Below are positions 11,072 to 42,130 of a stretch of 64,000 nt of DNA, piece by piece. The DNA lies in NCBI RefSeq assembly GCF_009727055.1, contig NC_052350.1:33025710-33089709 (forward strand). Reading direction: 5' to 3'. The translations under genes were made by a program, and so were the position numbers. Under the pieces are notes generated by a model that was not told where the DNA came from, ran no database searches, and saw only the letters and a list, made by a program, of their open reading frames with translations. Position 1 is the stretch's first letter. The number at the start of each line of letters is the position of its first letter. Source of the stretch: Benincasa hispida (lineage: Eukaryota; Streptophyta; Magnoliopsida; Cucurbitales; Cucurbitaceae).

Positions 11072-14000
11072 TGTAACATCCCGAATTTCAAGAAAATTTA
11101 AGTTAATTATCTAAAATTATTGAGTTTAAATTTCCCTTTTATTTGGAAAATTGAGGTTAAATTGAAATAATTGAAAAACTTTTATTGGTTAAATTGAATT
11201 TAATTGATTAGATATTCGAACTGATTATCTTGAAAATATTGAATTTTACTTCTTTTTTATTTTGGATTTTAGGGCCAACTTAAAAAAAATTAAAGAGATA
11301 ATTAATTTCATGTAGTTTTGAATTGATTTAAATATTTGGGAAGAATTTAATTTGTATCAAGAATTTGATGGATCTTATGCTTTTAATTTGGTTTTTTGAA
11401 GCCTAAATTAAGATAATTTGAAAAGTTAATTGATTTCTAAATTTAATTAGAATCTTTGGAGATATTGGGTAAAAATATTTTATTTATCTTTTCAAAATTT
11501 GGAAAAAATAAAAGAATTGAGATTTTTTCGAAATTAAAGAAGAGTGACAAGAGGTCAAAAATTGGGGAAGAAAGCAATTCGATTTTTCAGCGACAGCTTC
11601 CACAAATTGTCGATTCCAGATTTTGAACCGTTGGATCGTGCTCAAATTTGGTCAGCCTGTTCGAGACATATAAAGTTTCATTTTGAACGGTTGGATCATT
11701 ATTTGAAGCTCTGGTTTATTCGTAATTGCTGCTGAATAAAATCGGTAAACTAGAAATTCCCTCTTCTCCCACTCTCGCAAACCCTCCTCATGCAAGACCC
11801 TCACTACCAGCTACTAGCCTAAACAATTTATGTCGTCCGACAACAACACATGCTGCCTATCTATGGTAGCCACAAGTCGACGTGCCATCGGCCGCCATTG
11901 CCCCGATCTTTGTCGGAATTTTGAGGAAAACCTTGGTAAGACTTATTTTTCCTTATAATTTGGGAAGGTGAAGTTCACCCCTTTGATTTTATTTTGGGTT
12001 AAATTAGTAACCTCTCTTTGGTTTGAAAACTTAGATTCAAAGTTTGGAAGTTTTGAGGCATTGACCATCAAGTTAGATACCATTTTGTTTTGCAGAAAAC
12101 CAAGCCACAACTTTAGGTTGATTCAAATGTGCTAAAGAAGTTCTAAGGAGATTTTGTTTTGTAGTTTTTTACCAAGTTGATTGAGTAAGTAATCTTACTA
12201 TTGGAACTGCTCTAGTGTCCAACAATGATTATTATGAATTTATTGAGGATTATTAGTTAGCATGATATTTATGTCTGCCTTCATTGACTGAGGTTTGAAA
12301 TGGCTGGAGTCAGGAATTGACAAATATGATTTACTGAGGATATATTGATAGTTTGATGTTTATGTATGCCTTGTTGATATGAGAGTTTAAAAGGCTAGTT
12401 GCACATAGAGATGTTTGAAATACTAGTATGATTTGAGTATATTATTTTTATTGGAGATCCTGCTGAATCAAAGGAGGATGAGATGCATACATATGTTGTA
12501 AAGCTATGATAGAAAATTTTATATGTATATTGTAGAATCATGATGATGAGATGTATATGTATGTTATAAAACCATGTTGAGATTGTGATGTCGAGATTGT
12601 GATAGTGATTTTACTGATTAGTTAGAATGTCCACCAGTTTGTGTTTCCTTCGGGATTCACCAGTTTGTGTTTCCTTCGAGATTCCTCAGATATTGTGTTT
12701 CCTTTAGGATTCACCAGATATTGTGTTTCCTTCGGGATTCACCAGATATTGTGTTTCCTTCGGGATTCAGCAGTTTGTGTTTCCTTCGGGATTAACCAGA
12801 TATTGTGTTTCCTTCGGGATTCACCAGATATTGTGTTTCATTCGGGATTCACCAGTTTGTGTTTCTTTCGGGATTAATCAGATATTGTGTTTCCTTCGAG
12901 ATTAACCAGATATTGTGTTTCCTTCGGGATTCACCAGCTTATGTTTCCTTTAGGATTCACTAATTTATGTTTCCTTTGGGATTCACCAGTTTTTGTTTCC
13001 TTCGGGATTCACCAATTTTTGTTTCCTTCAGGATTCACCAGTTTGTGTTTCCTTTGGGATTAACCAGATATTGTGTTTCCTTCGGGATTCACCAGATATT
13101 GTGTTTTCTTCGAGATTCACCAGTTTGTGTTTCCTTCGCAATTAACCAGATATTGTGTTTCCTTTGGGATTCACCAGTTTTTGTTTCCTTCGGGATTCAC
13201 CAGTTCGTGTTTCCTTCGGGACTCACCAGATATTGTGTTTCATTCGGGATTCACCAATTCGTGTTTCCTTCGGGATTCACCAGATATTGTGTTTCCTTCG
13301 GGATTCACCAGATATTGTGTTTCCTTCGGGATTCACCAGATATTTTGTTTCCTTTGGGATTTACCAGATATTGTGTTTCCTTCGGGATTCACCAGATATT
13401 GTGTTTCCTTCGGGACTCACCAGTTTGTGTTTCCTTCGGGATTCACCAGATATTGTGTTTCCTTCGGGATTCACCAGTTTGTATTTCCTTTAGGATTCAC
13501 CAGTTTGTGTTTCTTTCGGGATTCACCAGAGGTAATGGACATATTTAGCTACAGTAGGATAGAATTCAGTTTTTCATGTATGTATGTGTCCCATGAGGAC
13601 TAGGACCGTTTATATGTTCCACCAGAGGTAGGCATCTAGAGGACATAGATGCATAACCTAACCCCAGAAGTGGGGTTACTTACGGAGTATTTTATACTTA
13701 TTCTTTCTCATGTTATTGTTTCAGGTAAGGGTAGAGATGCACCGGCGATAGACAAGCGAAGTTCGTGATCGAGCCACTAGGACTAGTTTTATGCTTCCAC
13801 TCATGAGATTTAGATTTCTTTTCATGCTTTTCTTAACTTTCAGTTTTGATGTTTGAAACTTACTATTAAGAATCATTTTCAGACTTATTTATTATCATTT
13901 ATGATTTATGGGTACCCTATTATTGTTTTTAATATTTGAATTTAATGAAGGACTTTTGTACTTACCTTATTTATTTAGCATTTATTTCACCATAAAAGAG

Positions 14001-14074
14001 TGTCGTTTTAAGTTCCATGCATACATGTATTTAGTAACAGCCTAACTTAAGTCCTAGGGGATCGGGTCGTTACA
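11072..14074 (+). mobile_element. Solo LTR, 3003 bp, with internal minisatellite
   Basis: It starts TGTAACATCCCGAATTTC and ends GATCGGGTCGTTACA, giving TG...CA ends. It is flanked by a perfect 5-bp duplication GAAGT at 11067-11071 and 14075-14079, direct evidence of a single integration. No gag, protease, RT or integrase sequence is present, so this is a solo LTR left by recombination. The internal tandem array runs from about 12630 to 13535. Two GAACCGTTGGATC-like motifs at about 11627 and 11684 sit in a block conserved with the second copy at 49354-52226. The length suggests a Ty3/gypsy-type element, but that is an inference. Confidence 0.85.
12630..13535 (+). repeat. 26/28-bp minisatellite inside the LTR
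   Basis: Roughly 33 tandem units share the core TGTTTCCTTCGGGATTCACC. Two length forms occur: 28 bp with CAGATATTG and 26 bp with CAGTTTG. They are interspersed in no fixed order. Overlapping open frames here (up to 193 codons at 12967-13548) exist only because the unit lacks stops in several frames. No spacers separate the units. Confidence 0.9.
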
Positions 14075-14425
14075 GAAGTAATATCTATAGTCTTAATTTT
14101 AAAAAACAAAAATTAAAAAACTAAGGCCCTTGGAACCATTTGGTTTTTTATTATTGTTTTTTAAAATTAAACCCATAGACATTACTTCTATCTCCAAATT
14201 TCTTCCTTAATTATTTACTTTTTACCAATAGTTTAAAAATCTAAGTCAAATTTTGAAAATTAAAAAAACAACTTTTAAAAATTTGTTTGTGTTTTTAGAA
14301 TTTGGCTAAAAATTCAATCATTGTACTTGATAAATGTAAATTATCATAAGAAATGGAAAGAAAATAGGCTTAATTTTCAAAAATCAAAACTAACAACAAA
14401 ATGGTTATCAAAGAGATTTAAATAG

Positions 14426-16152
14426 TTATCCATCGAAGTATAAAAAAATAGTTTTTTAAAAATTATTTTATTTTTAAAATTTAGAAAAGAATTTAACTGA
14501 ATTAGAAAAGATATAAATCAATGTAATGAATTAGAAAAGATATAAATCAATGTAAGAAATTGAGAAGAAATAAGTTTAATTTTCAAAAATCACAAATAAA
14601 AAAAAAAATGATTACCGGACGAATTTGGACAATACTTTTGATAAAGAATCAACTGAAAAAACAATTAAAAAAATTCTTAAGTGCATGTAGCGCTCATATG
14701 CACCGTCCTTTTCAAAAGGAAGTTTATTTTTTATTTTTCATTTATTTTTTAAATAAACAACCCTACAGCAAAATTGCAAAAGCCCATAAACTATATGATA
14801 AAGGAAATCTTTTTAACTATACCTTTTTTAATAACTCTTTTTAACCATAGTTGCTATACTATGTATTTGATTCAATCAATTGAGAACAAACTTTATTTTT
14901 ATAAGAATTTTACTATATATTTTATTCTATCAATAAAGAAGAATATTTATTGTTATAAGAAGTTTACTTATTAGAGGTAATTTGTTTTTTAGAAGTTAGA
15001 CCGCCATAATTTTTAGATACCTTAAATTATATATGTCTGAAGTTACAAATGTTTGACATTTTTAGATAACCATGTTTATTTTATAGGAATATTTTTCTAG
15101 ATATTTGAGAATATTTTGATAACTATGTTTGTTTCATAGAATTTATACCCGAAAATATCTTAAATTTACATAATGTTCCAAAAATATCCTTGTGATTATT
15201 CATTAATTTACAATTAATTTAATATAAAAAATTATTTTAAATGATAAAACTGCTAAAAATATTTACAACTAATAGCAAAATATCATATATATATATATAG
15301 TATGTTATCGTTGTCTATCGTGGTCCCTCACAAATAGTATGTGATAGTTTGCTATGATTTGTAAATATTTTGGTTCAGTTTCTTATATTTGGAAACATCC
15401 CCTTTAATATATAATTTGAACTTATATAACATTTTTTTATTAATTTGAATTTCTTTTTAAATTAATATTGTTTACATGTTATTTTTCTCGATAACATAAT
15501 ATATATTAATGTAATATTTTTTATAAATAAATATTAGTTTACATTTAAATTATTTTTTTTTTTCTAAAATACAAAAACTATCATATAACCAAAAAAGAGT
15601 GATATATGGTTGACCATATATATATATAAAAGAAATAATGAAGAGTAAAAAAGTAAAAATGAAACACCTTACGCATGGGAATCTAGAAAATCGATGGATC
15701 TAAAACTCTCTGCTTATAAGAATGCTATAAATATTTAGATGTCAAGACATTACATTATCATAAGATAAACATGATAATAGAGAGTGAGCATCTTAGATGC
15801 TAGCGAAATAGACAATCTTTTATAATCAATGGAGTATAATCCAATTAGTTTAAATATTTATTTTTTCACTTTTCGAGACCTAATTTCATCGTCTAACCTT
15901 TGGAGATGTCATTACAACTACTTGAAATGCACTTGAACGTCCGAGGTTTATTCATACATAAACCTCATACAAATCCAAAACAAACAGGGAGAGAGAAATC
16001 GAGAACTTTCATGAAAAAGAATCTCTCCACCATGAAAGAGACTCTCAAAACACCACCTGAAAAAGTGCTTTTCCCCTTGGTTTTTTCTTTATTGGCCCTC
16101 ACTAAGAGAAACATCACCACAAAAAGCTTTTCCCACCAAAGTAAAAGTAAAA

Positions 16153-16197
<45 letters not shown>

Positions 16198-16899
16198 AAA
16201 AAAACCTTTTTTTCCCCATTAACCTACAATAAAAATGTGCCACGTGATATTTTTTTTTTTGGAAATAGTAAACTCAGGTGCCATTTTTTTCGATAGAGAG
16301 AGCATGAACTAGATGTAATTTGAGTAGGAGTGATATTTGGTTCACTTTTGTCAGTTTTGAGATCAACCAAAAAATCAAATAGGACCAATTCTTTTATGAA
16401 AAAAGAGATCCAAACTGATATCCAATAAAGAACAAAATCAATGGATTGATTTTTATTTGGTTCGGATCTATTATCAGTTTGGTGGTCAGTTTTTTAATTT
16501 TTTTAATCTCAAATTTTAATTTTTACTTTCAAATTTATTTTGAATTAGTTATTTTTGCTAATTTTAAACTAAAATTGGGTCCATTTCTTAATTGAAATTG
16601 GACATTTTTATTTTTTTTCTTGGCACTTTCTAAACAGAAACAAAATATACACTCCATAGTAATAGGTCTTTTTTCTAAACAATAAATATATATGAATCAT
16701 AATAATTAAAATACTATCTAATAATAGAGTTTATTTTTAAGGATATATATATCTTCGATTTAGTTCGACTTTAATTGATTTTTTTGTTTTCTCCAAATAC
16801 AAATCAATGTGTCTAATTTTAAATTAAAAACCAAACTAAACTAATGAATCGATTTGATTTGGTTTTTAGATTTTCTATTTTTGGTTGCACTCCTAAGCC
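14426..16899. other. AT-rich intergenic region upstream of the phosphatase gene
   Basis: The region has no convincing gene. It contains a two-copy tandem duplication of TAGAAAAGATATAAATCAATG at about 14500-14555, a short AT microsatellite at about 15284-15298, and a 37-base T run at 16155-16191. The open frame at 15900-16193 ends by reading through the T run as poly-Phe and is not credible. The frames at 14560-14974 are Lys/Phe-rich chance ORFs. Confidence 0.6.
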
Positions 16900-17171
16900 T
16901 AAATATTGCTAAAAAAAAAAAAAAATCGAGTATTCAAAGTCAAAGCCAGAAAGTTAACCGTCATCCCAATTTTACTCCGCCATTGAAGTCAAAGGTCAAT
17001 CACTAACAAGCTTTTGCTTCTCACCAATGCCTCCTCAAAACGGGTCCACTCTCTCTTTCTCTTTTCATCTTCCAAATTTTGCTGTTTCCGTTCCTTGGTG
17101 CTTAGATTTTCTCTTTTATCCATTTGGGTCTTTTTCTCTGTGCTTCGGTTCAATTTTCTCGCCGGATCCCG
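16900..17171 (+). promoter_or_regulatory. Proximal promoter / 5' leader of the 5-phosphatase gene
   Basis: The 270 bases before the proposed start are distinctly less AT-rich than the DNA upstream and rich in C/T (for example CTCTCTTTCTCTTTTC at about 17050), as expected for a plant 5' leader. An in-frame ATG at 17124 would add 16 residues with a Cys/Leu/Phe-rich start. Another ATG at 17014 is in a different frame and its frame overlaps the coding region. No clear TATA box can be assigned. Confidence 0.45.
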
Positions 17172-37650
<20,479 letters not shown>

Positions 37651-37850
37651 CTGCAGCCAAGATTGTGCAGGAAATCATGCTTTTGGTCTTTGACAGATTT
37701 CAATTCTACCAGCTTCTTTGTACATATCTGAGGGAGATGTCTCTTACCATTTTGTATCAAAACCCGTACTGTTTTGATTTGTGTCGATAGTGTTCATTCA
37801 ATAACAATGTCCATTTTTTGAGATTTTCAACCTAATTTCAAGACAGGTCC
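37651..37850 (+). other. 3' UTR of the 5-phosphatase gene
   Basis: After the TAA at 37648-37650 the sequence stays less AT-rich than the intergenic DNA, then reaches an AATAAC element at about 37799-37804 in a T-rich setting, a plausible plant polyadenylation area. The exact cleavage site cannot be set from sequence alone. Confidence 0.4.
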
Positions 37851-39440
37851 ATCTCCAGGTGGTTGCTGATAAGTGGATTCACATATCTGTAGATGAAAGT
37901 TGTATACAGAAACAGCAGCAGAGTAGGTGAGGCGGTTTTATTTGTTCCTTAAATGTTATTATCCCAATTACAGTGGAACAATTATGTCTGTAGACTTGGT
38001 TTTGATGAGTCTAAGTTTAGATTCCTTGAACAAACTTTGTACGTGCTGAAAATATATGTATGTAGCTTCATAGTTTTGGTGGACTTTTTATATGAATATA
38101 TCCATTTTTTTTTATGTGATACCATTTTGGGATGTTAATAAGCTCTCTTGTGGAATGGAAAATGGAACATTTGAACCTTGAGATCGATAATATAAGTTTT
38201 TTTTTAGTCGAACTATACTCATTTTGGTCAATGTTATTGTTTGTAAAAATTGATTTTTTTTTTTTTATTTTTTGGTCAATGTTATTGTTTGTAATAATTG
38301 GTTTTTTATTTCCTGAGTTTACTGCCAAATTTGTCTTTCCGATTTGTTATTTTTGGTTTATTTCAATTTTATGTGCTACATGTCACAAAAGAGTAGGTAG
38401 GTCAAGTGAACAAAATAATGGGAGTAGGTCAGGTGAACGAAACAGAGGAAGAAAACAAACCAATAGAATTTTATTTAAATCGTGTTTTGCTTGCCTACTC
38501 TTTGAATTTTTTGGTCCACTTCTTATTTTTAATCAAGAAATATCAGGTGTCTATCTAGCTTACGTGTCAAGGCGTATTACATGCGTATTACATAATCATT
38601 TGTTCATTCAATCAATGTACCACAATATTAAAAGGTAAGGATGTAATTAAAATCTACTATTAAAATTTAAACTTATTTGTAAATTAACTTGAGAAATTTA
38701 CAGCATTTTGGTGATTATAATGTCCTATTCACGTTCACAATGCAAGTAAGATTTAAGAATAGGTAACTGATTCCAATTTCGTAAAATATTGTGCAAATAG
38801 TGTTAAAGGAATATGATTTTTCAGCATCCCATCTGTTTAAGCTTTATTCGATAACATTTCATCTCTAATTTTCTATTTAACGTAGGGCGGAATTTTCACT
38901 ATACAATTTTCACCTTTCTTATAAGCATATTTGAATTCCAAAACAAGATGTTAAAAACAATTTTTTCTTTTTTTCTTTTTATTTTAACATTGATTTTGAA
39001 AATGTTTATAAAAGGTAAGCCACAAAATGAACACATAAGTTGTCTTCACAGGTTTAATTTAACAAAACAGAAAACATAAGCAAAATGATATCACACTGGA
39101 CATTAAGTATTCATTCTGGAGTTTCTCATTTTCTTATAAAGTAAATCAAACAAAAAACCAAAAAAAAAAATTAATAATAATAATTAAAGGAAGAAATCAG
39201 ACATTATGAGGAAGAAATTGAATCAAATACATTAAGGAGATGGTCCCGCATCATGACAACATATGACAAAGGCTAAATATGATGGTGGTGGTTAACAGTT
39301 TAGCAGTTTTTCTCATGCACCAAACATGAAACAGAATTAATGGTTACACCCAATGAAATTACTTTTCAGTCCTTGAAACTCTGCAAAGATTCTCACCTGG
39401 CTTTGATGTCTACCACCAATATTCTCCCCCAAGACAACCA
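37851..39440. other. Intergenic region between the phosphatase and the small ORF
   Basis: No gene is recognised. TTGGTCAATGTTATTGTTTG occurs twice at about 38224 and 38273, a tandem duplication of about 50 bp separated by T runs. The 168-codon frame at 38132 is Phe/Leu/Ser-rich, runs through the T tracts and is unlikely to be coding. Confidence 0.5.
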
Positions 39441-39611
39441 AGTTCTATTTTTAACCTTAAACCTTCCTTTCTAATAATGCATATAAAACCATTATTCTCT
39501 CAATAACCAATGCATGCATTTCGATCAATAGTTCTATTACCATTCACATCACCCGAATCTATTTGCTCTCTCTGTGTTAAGAATAAAAGGTTTCTATTCA
39601 AATAGTGGAAT

Positions 39612-39824
39612 ATGAAAGTTTACAGGAAGACTTGGATTGAAGCAGCACCAGCCCGTTTGATTGCCCATCAAAAGCCCTCAATTTCTCCAAAGTTAGAGAC
39701 TATTTTAGAGGAAAATTTTGAGAATTCTCAGGTCATCTTAGCTAAGATCACTTTTCTTCTTCCTGTTTTACTTTCTTTCTTTGTTTACTTTTCCCTGTAT
39801 AAGCAGTTGTGTAACATTCAATAA
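39612..39824 (+). CDS. Possible small protein, 70 residues, function unknown
   Basis: A TATA-like ATATAAAACC at 39481-39490 lies about 130 bases before an ATG in a fair context (GGAATATGAAAG). The frame opens MKVYRKTWIEAAPARL, continues with a polar segment including SPKLETILEENFEN, and ends in a hydrophobic stretch (about residues 41-63) that could span a membrane. The region before it is C/T-rich like a plant leader. I do not recognise the family. A donor-like CAG/GTCATC at about 39730 could mean the hydrophobic tail is intronic. A chance ORF is possible, but the promoter-like order of elements favours a real small gene. Confidence 0.4.
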   Translation: MKVYRKTWIEAAPARLIAHQKPSISPKLETILEENFENSQVILAKITFLLPVLLSFFVYFSLYKQLCNIQ

Positions 39825-39899
39825 TAACTGCTAAATTAGGAATCTCTCTCTCTCTTCCCCACCGGCCCACCGAAAATAAAATAATAATAAAACAAAAAA

Positions 39900-40182
39900 G
39901 GGCAAATTGCAAAACCACCCCTAAAGTATAGTGGTATTTATAATTACACCCTCAAACTTCTTAAGTGTTAAAATTAAACCCTTAAACTTATAATAGTGGT
40001 TGAAATTGGACTCCCAGATAATAAAACTTGAACCCTCAAACTTATACAATTGTTACAATTGTGTAAGTTTGAGAGTCCAATTTTAAAGATGTATAAGTTT
40101 GAGGGTTCACTTTTTGCAACTGAAAGTTTGAAGATATAATTGTAACTACCCCATACTTTAGGGATGGTTTTTGCAATTTGCC
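39900..40182. mobile_element. MITE with about 30-bp terminal inverted repeats
   Basis: The left end GGGCAAATTGCAAAACCACC and the right end GGTTTTTGCAATTTGCC (reverse complement) pair. The interior repeats CTCAAACTTATAC- and GTATAAGTTTGAGGGTTC-type blocks, so the whole 283 bp can fold back. It sits in an A-rich target (AAAAAAG left, AAAAAAA right), so the target duplication is hard to define. No coding capacity. Confidence 0.8.
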
Positions 40183-40602
40183 AAAAAAAAAAAAAAAAAA
40201 AAAAAATCAACAGCATTTCTTAAACAGAAAATAGGATGTGATGGGTTCTGTTCATGCATCAACAACTCATCTCAAATCTGAAATGTATTCTTCTAACCCA
40301 CTTAGTTGTAGATGAAAATGTACGAAAGGAGGCAGCCACATAACCCATCTAATTGTTTTCTGTTTTCCCTCTCTAAATGCCAAACGGTACATGGATTAAT
40401 TACTAAAATTTCTTATTAAAAAGATGGAAATTGCAGAGGATTATTGTACAGAAACAACCTAAAACAGATAACTACAAGATTACACAGTTACAAAAGTAAC
40501 ATAAATGGAATAAAAATCCCTGCCTTGTACAGAAGTTATTTTCCTCTTAAGGTAAAAAGAATTACCTCTTTTTTTCTATTTCAATTGAGGAAGCAACATC
40601 TT

Positions 40603-41676
40603 TCAACTCCCCAATTTGAACGCATCAACAAAGAGGCCTAAGCACACGCCAGCTTTCCAGTAGTTTACCATCGCAATAAATGATTTCAACCTCCTAGTTA
40701 ATAGAGGTGGAGGCTTCCTGTACATGAGTATACCAATCCATTCGATGGCAGCAACCACTACACCAGCAACCAAAACATCCCAGTCACCCGTCTGCCCAAG
40801 AATTGTAGCAAGTGCATTTGCTGTGTAGAAACCCAAAAGAAGCAAAAATATCTTTGTAGGGAAGTTCTTTCTTGCTGAGTTAAGCTTTTCCAGCAACTGT
40901 CTGGCACCTGAGCTAACTAGCCTGCCTAATCTAGTACGACCCAGATTGGAGTCATCACCATCATCGACTTTGTCTCCCCCACCGTTACTAGATACCCCAC
41001 CTGTATCTAATGCAAAGGCTAATTTTTTGAGATGTCTACTCGTCTGGAAACTGTAACAAGTAACATTCCAAATGGAATGTTCATAACAGCATTAATACAT
41101 AATTTTTTCCAGACAAAACCGAATTTTCGTTGAAAAGAATGAAAGTACAAGATCATATAAAATAACAATTTTACAAAAGGAATCAAAGTCCCAACAATAA
41201 CTACAAGAACGGATTCCAATCTAAACGAATGAGACCAAGCTGGTGATTACAAACAAAGAGTGCATACGCCCATAGAGATGCTTTAAACCAGCAACCTCTC
41301 AAACCTCCTCCCAAGATCTCCCAATCTCTTAAAAGGAAATCTACTATTCCTCTCTAATGCTCAATATAATATAAGCATCCGTCTAATTACCCAAGGATTC
41401 AACAGTTAAAATGGAAATATACGCAAGAAGAATAGCCCACGGCTCTTAAGAACACGTGATACAAGTTTATAAATTTCACGTCTACCTTTTTCGAGGAAAA
41501 AGTGCAGACTTCAGGAAAGGGCTCGAATTGTGTCCATTAAAGAAAGCCTCACGGCCCCAGTAATGGAGTAGGCAAGGCATATTAGTAAGACATGATCCTT
41601 TGGAGCTATAATTCGCTATTGTCAATAATCTGGACTGCAAAATCACTGCTTCCATCTGGCATATGCTCATTTGCAT
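40603..41676 (-). CDS. Ycf20-like protein, probably chloroplast-targeted, two exons
   Basis: Proposed exons on the - strand are 41676-41486 and 41038-40603 (191 + 436 bases, 208 residues plus stop). The second exon carries the diagnostic Ycf20 block: RLVSSGARQLLEKLNSARKN, LLLGFYTANALATILGQTGD, AGVVVAAIEWIG and YWKAGVCLGLFVDAFKLGS, with about three hydrophobic helices. The family is found in cyanobacteria and plastids; Arabidopsis nuclear homologues affect thermal dissipation of excess light at the thylakoid. The first 60-65 residues are Ser/Leu/Asn-rich and could be a transit peptide. The first ATG (41676) is followed by another at 41670. The splice uses donor AAAAAG/GTAGAC. Of two acceptors 5 nt apart, only the GAG one (intron end 41039) keeps the frame; the CAG acceptor would shift it. 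Exon 2 is firm, the start less so. Confidence 0.85.
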
Positions 41677-42130
41677 ACTGACATTGCCATTTATTACACA
41701 ATCTTCCAATCAAAAGAGACAGATTCTGTACTGCAAATTAAAATCAACATAAAAAAATTGTTCAATCTACAAATCTTCCCACAAATATAAACATTTGATG
41801 CTCAGAATTCAAATCAATGAGTGGGATTTATTAACATTTGAACACCATTTGCATCCCACTTGTATGAATTTGAGTAACCAAAATGCAAGATGTAAAGGAG
41901 AAATGTCAAAGAATTGCAGTCTAGCTGGCCTACGTCATAGGAACATTCAATCAAGTAATTTAGCAGTAAATTAAAGCATACTACTGCAATTCGTTCTTGC
42001 CGGAGGGGTATGGTGCAGTGGTTAACGGTGGCCGGAAACCTTAGAACCCGCCGGGATTGATGGAGCGGAGATGAAACCCTAGAGGTGAAAGGCGTCAAAC
42101 GAAGGGGGATGTGGGTAACCCTCATCCTCA
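41677..42130 (-). promoter_or_regulatory. Probable 5' leader region of the Ycf20-like gene
   Basis: On the - strand, 42125-42000 is GC-richer and pyrimidine-rich (CCCCCTTCGTTTGACGCC, CCGGCGGGTTC), unlike the flanks, as expected for a 5' untranslated exon. A short upstream frame ATGGGCAACGATTTCTGA occurs at about 42145. The AT-rich part 41710-41990 may be a leader intron. No coding is assigned. Confidence 0.35.

Larger units (their letters stand above)
10884..14425. mobile_element. Foldback (MITE-like) element split by an LTR
   Basis: Without the inserted LTR (11072-14074), the two flanks form one hairpin-like unit of about 530 bp. The left arm TAGTAACTATTTCG...AAATTTGGAGGTAGAAGT continues after the LTR as AATATCTATAGTCTTAATTTT. 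This is the reverse complement of AAAATTAAACCCATAGACATTACTTC and CTCCAAATTTCTTCC at about 14163-14208, ending near TGGTTATCAAAGAG. The interior holds CTAAGGCCCTTGGAACCATTTGG at the turn. It has no coding capacity, so it is a non-autonomous inverted-repeat element. Confidence 0.6.

Noticed and set aside
12630..13535. Regular repeats resembling a CRISPR array, and long overlapping ORFs (193, 176, 112 codons)
   Set aside because: The units are directly adjacent with no unique spacers and the host is a plant. The frames are open only because the 26/28-bp unit lacks stops, and they occur in parallel in all three frames.
15900..16193. 97-codon ORF ending in poly-Phe
   Set aside because: The tail is a 37-base T run, and the rest resembles no family.
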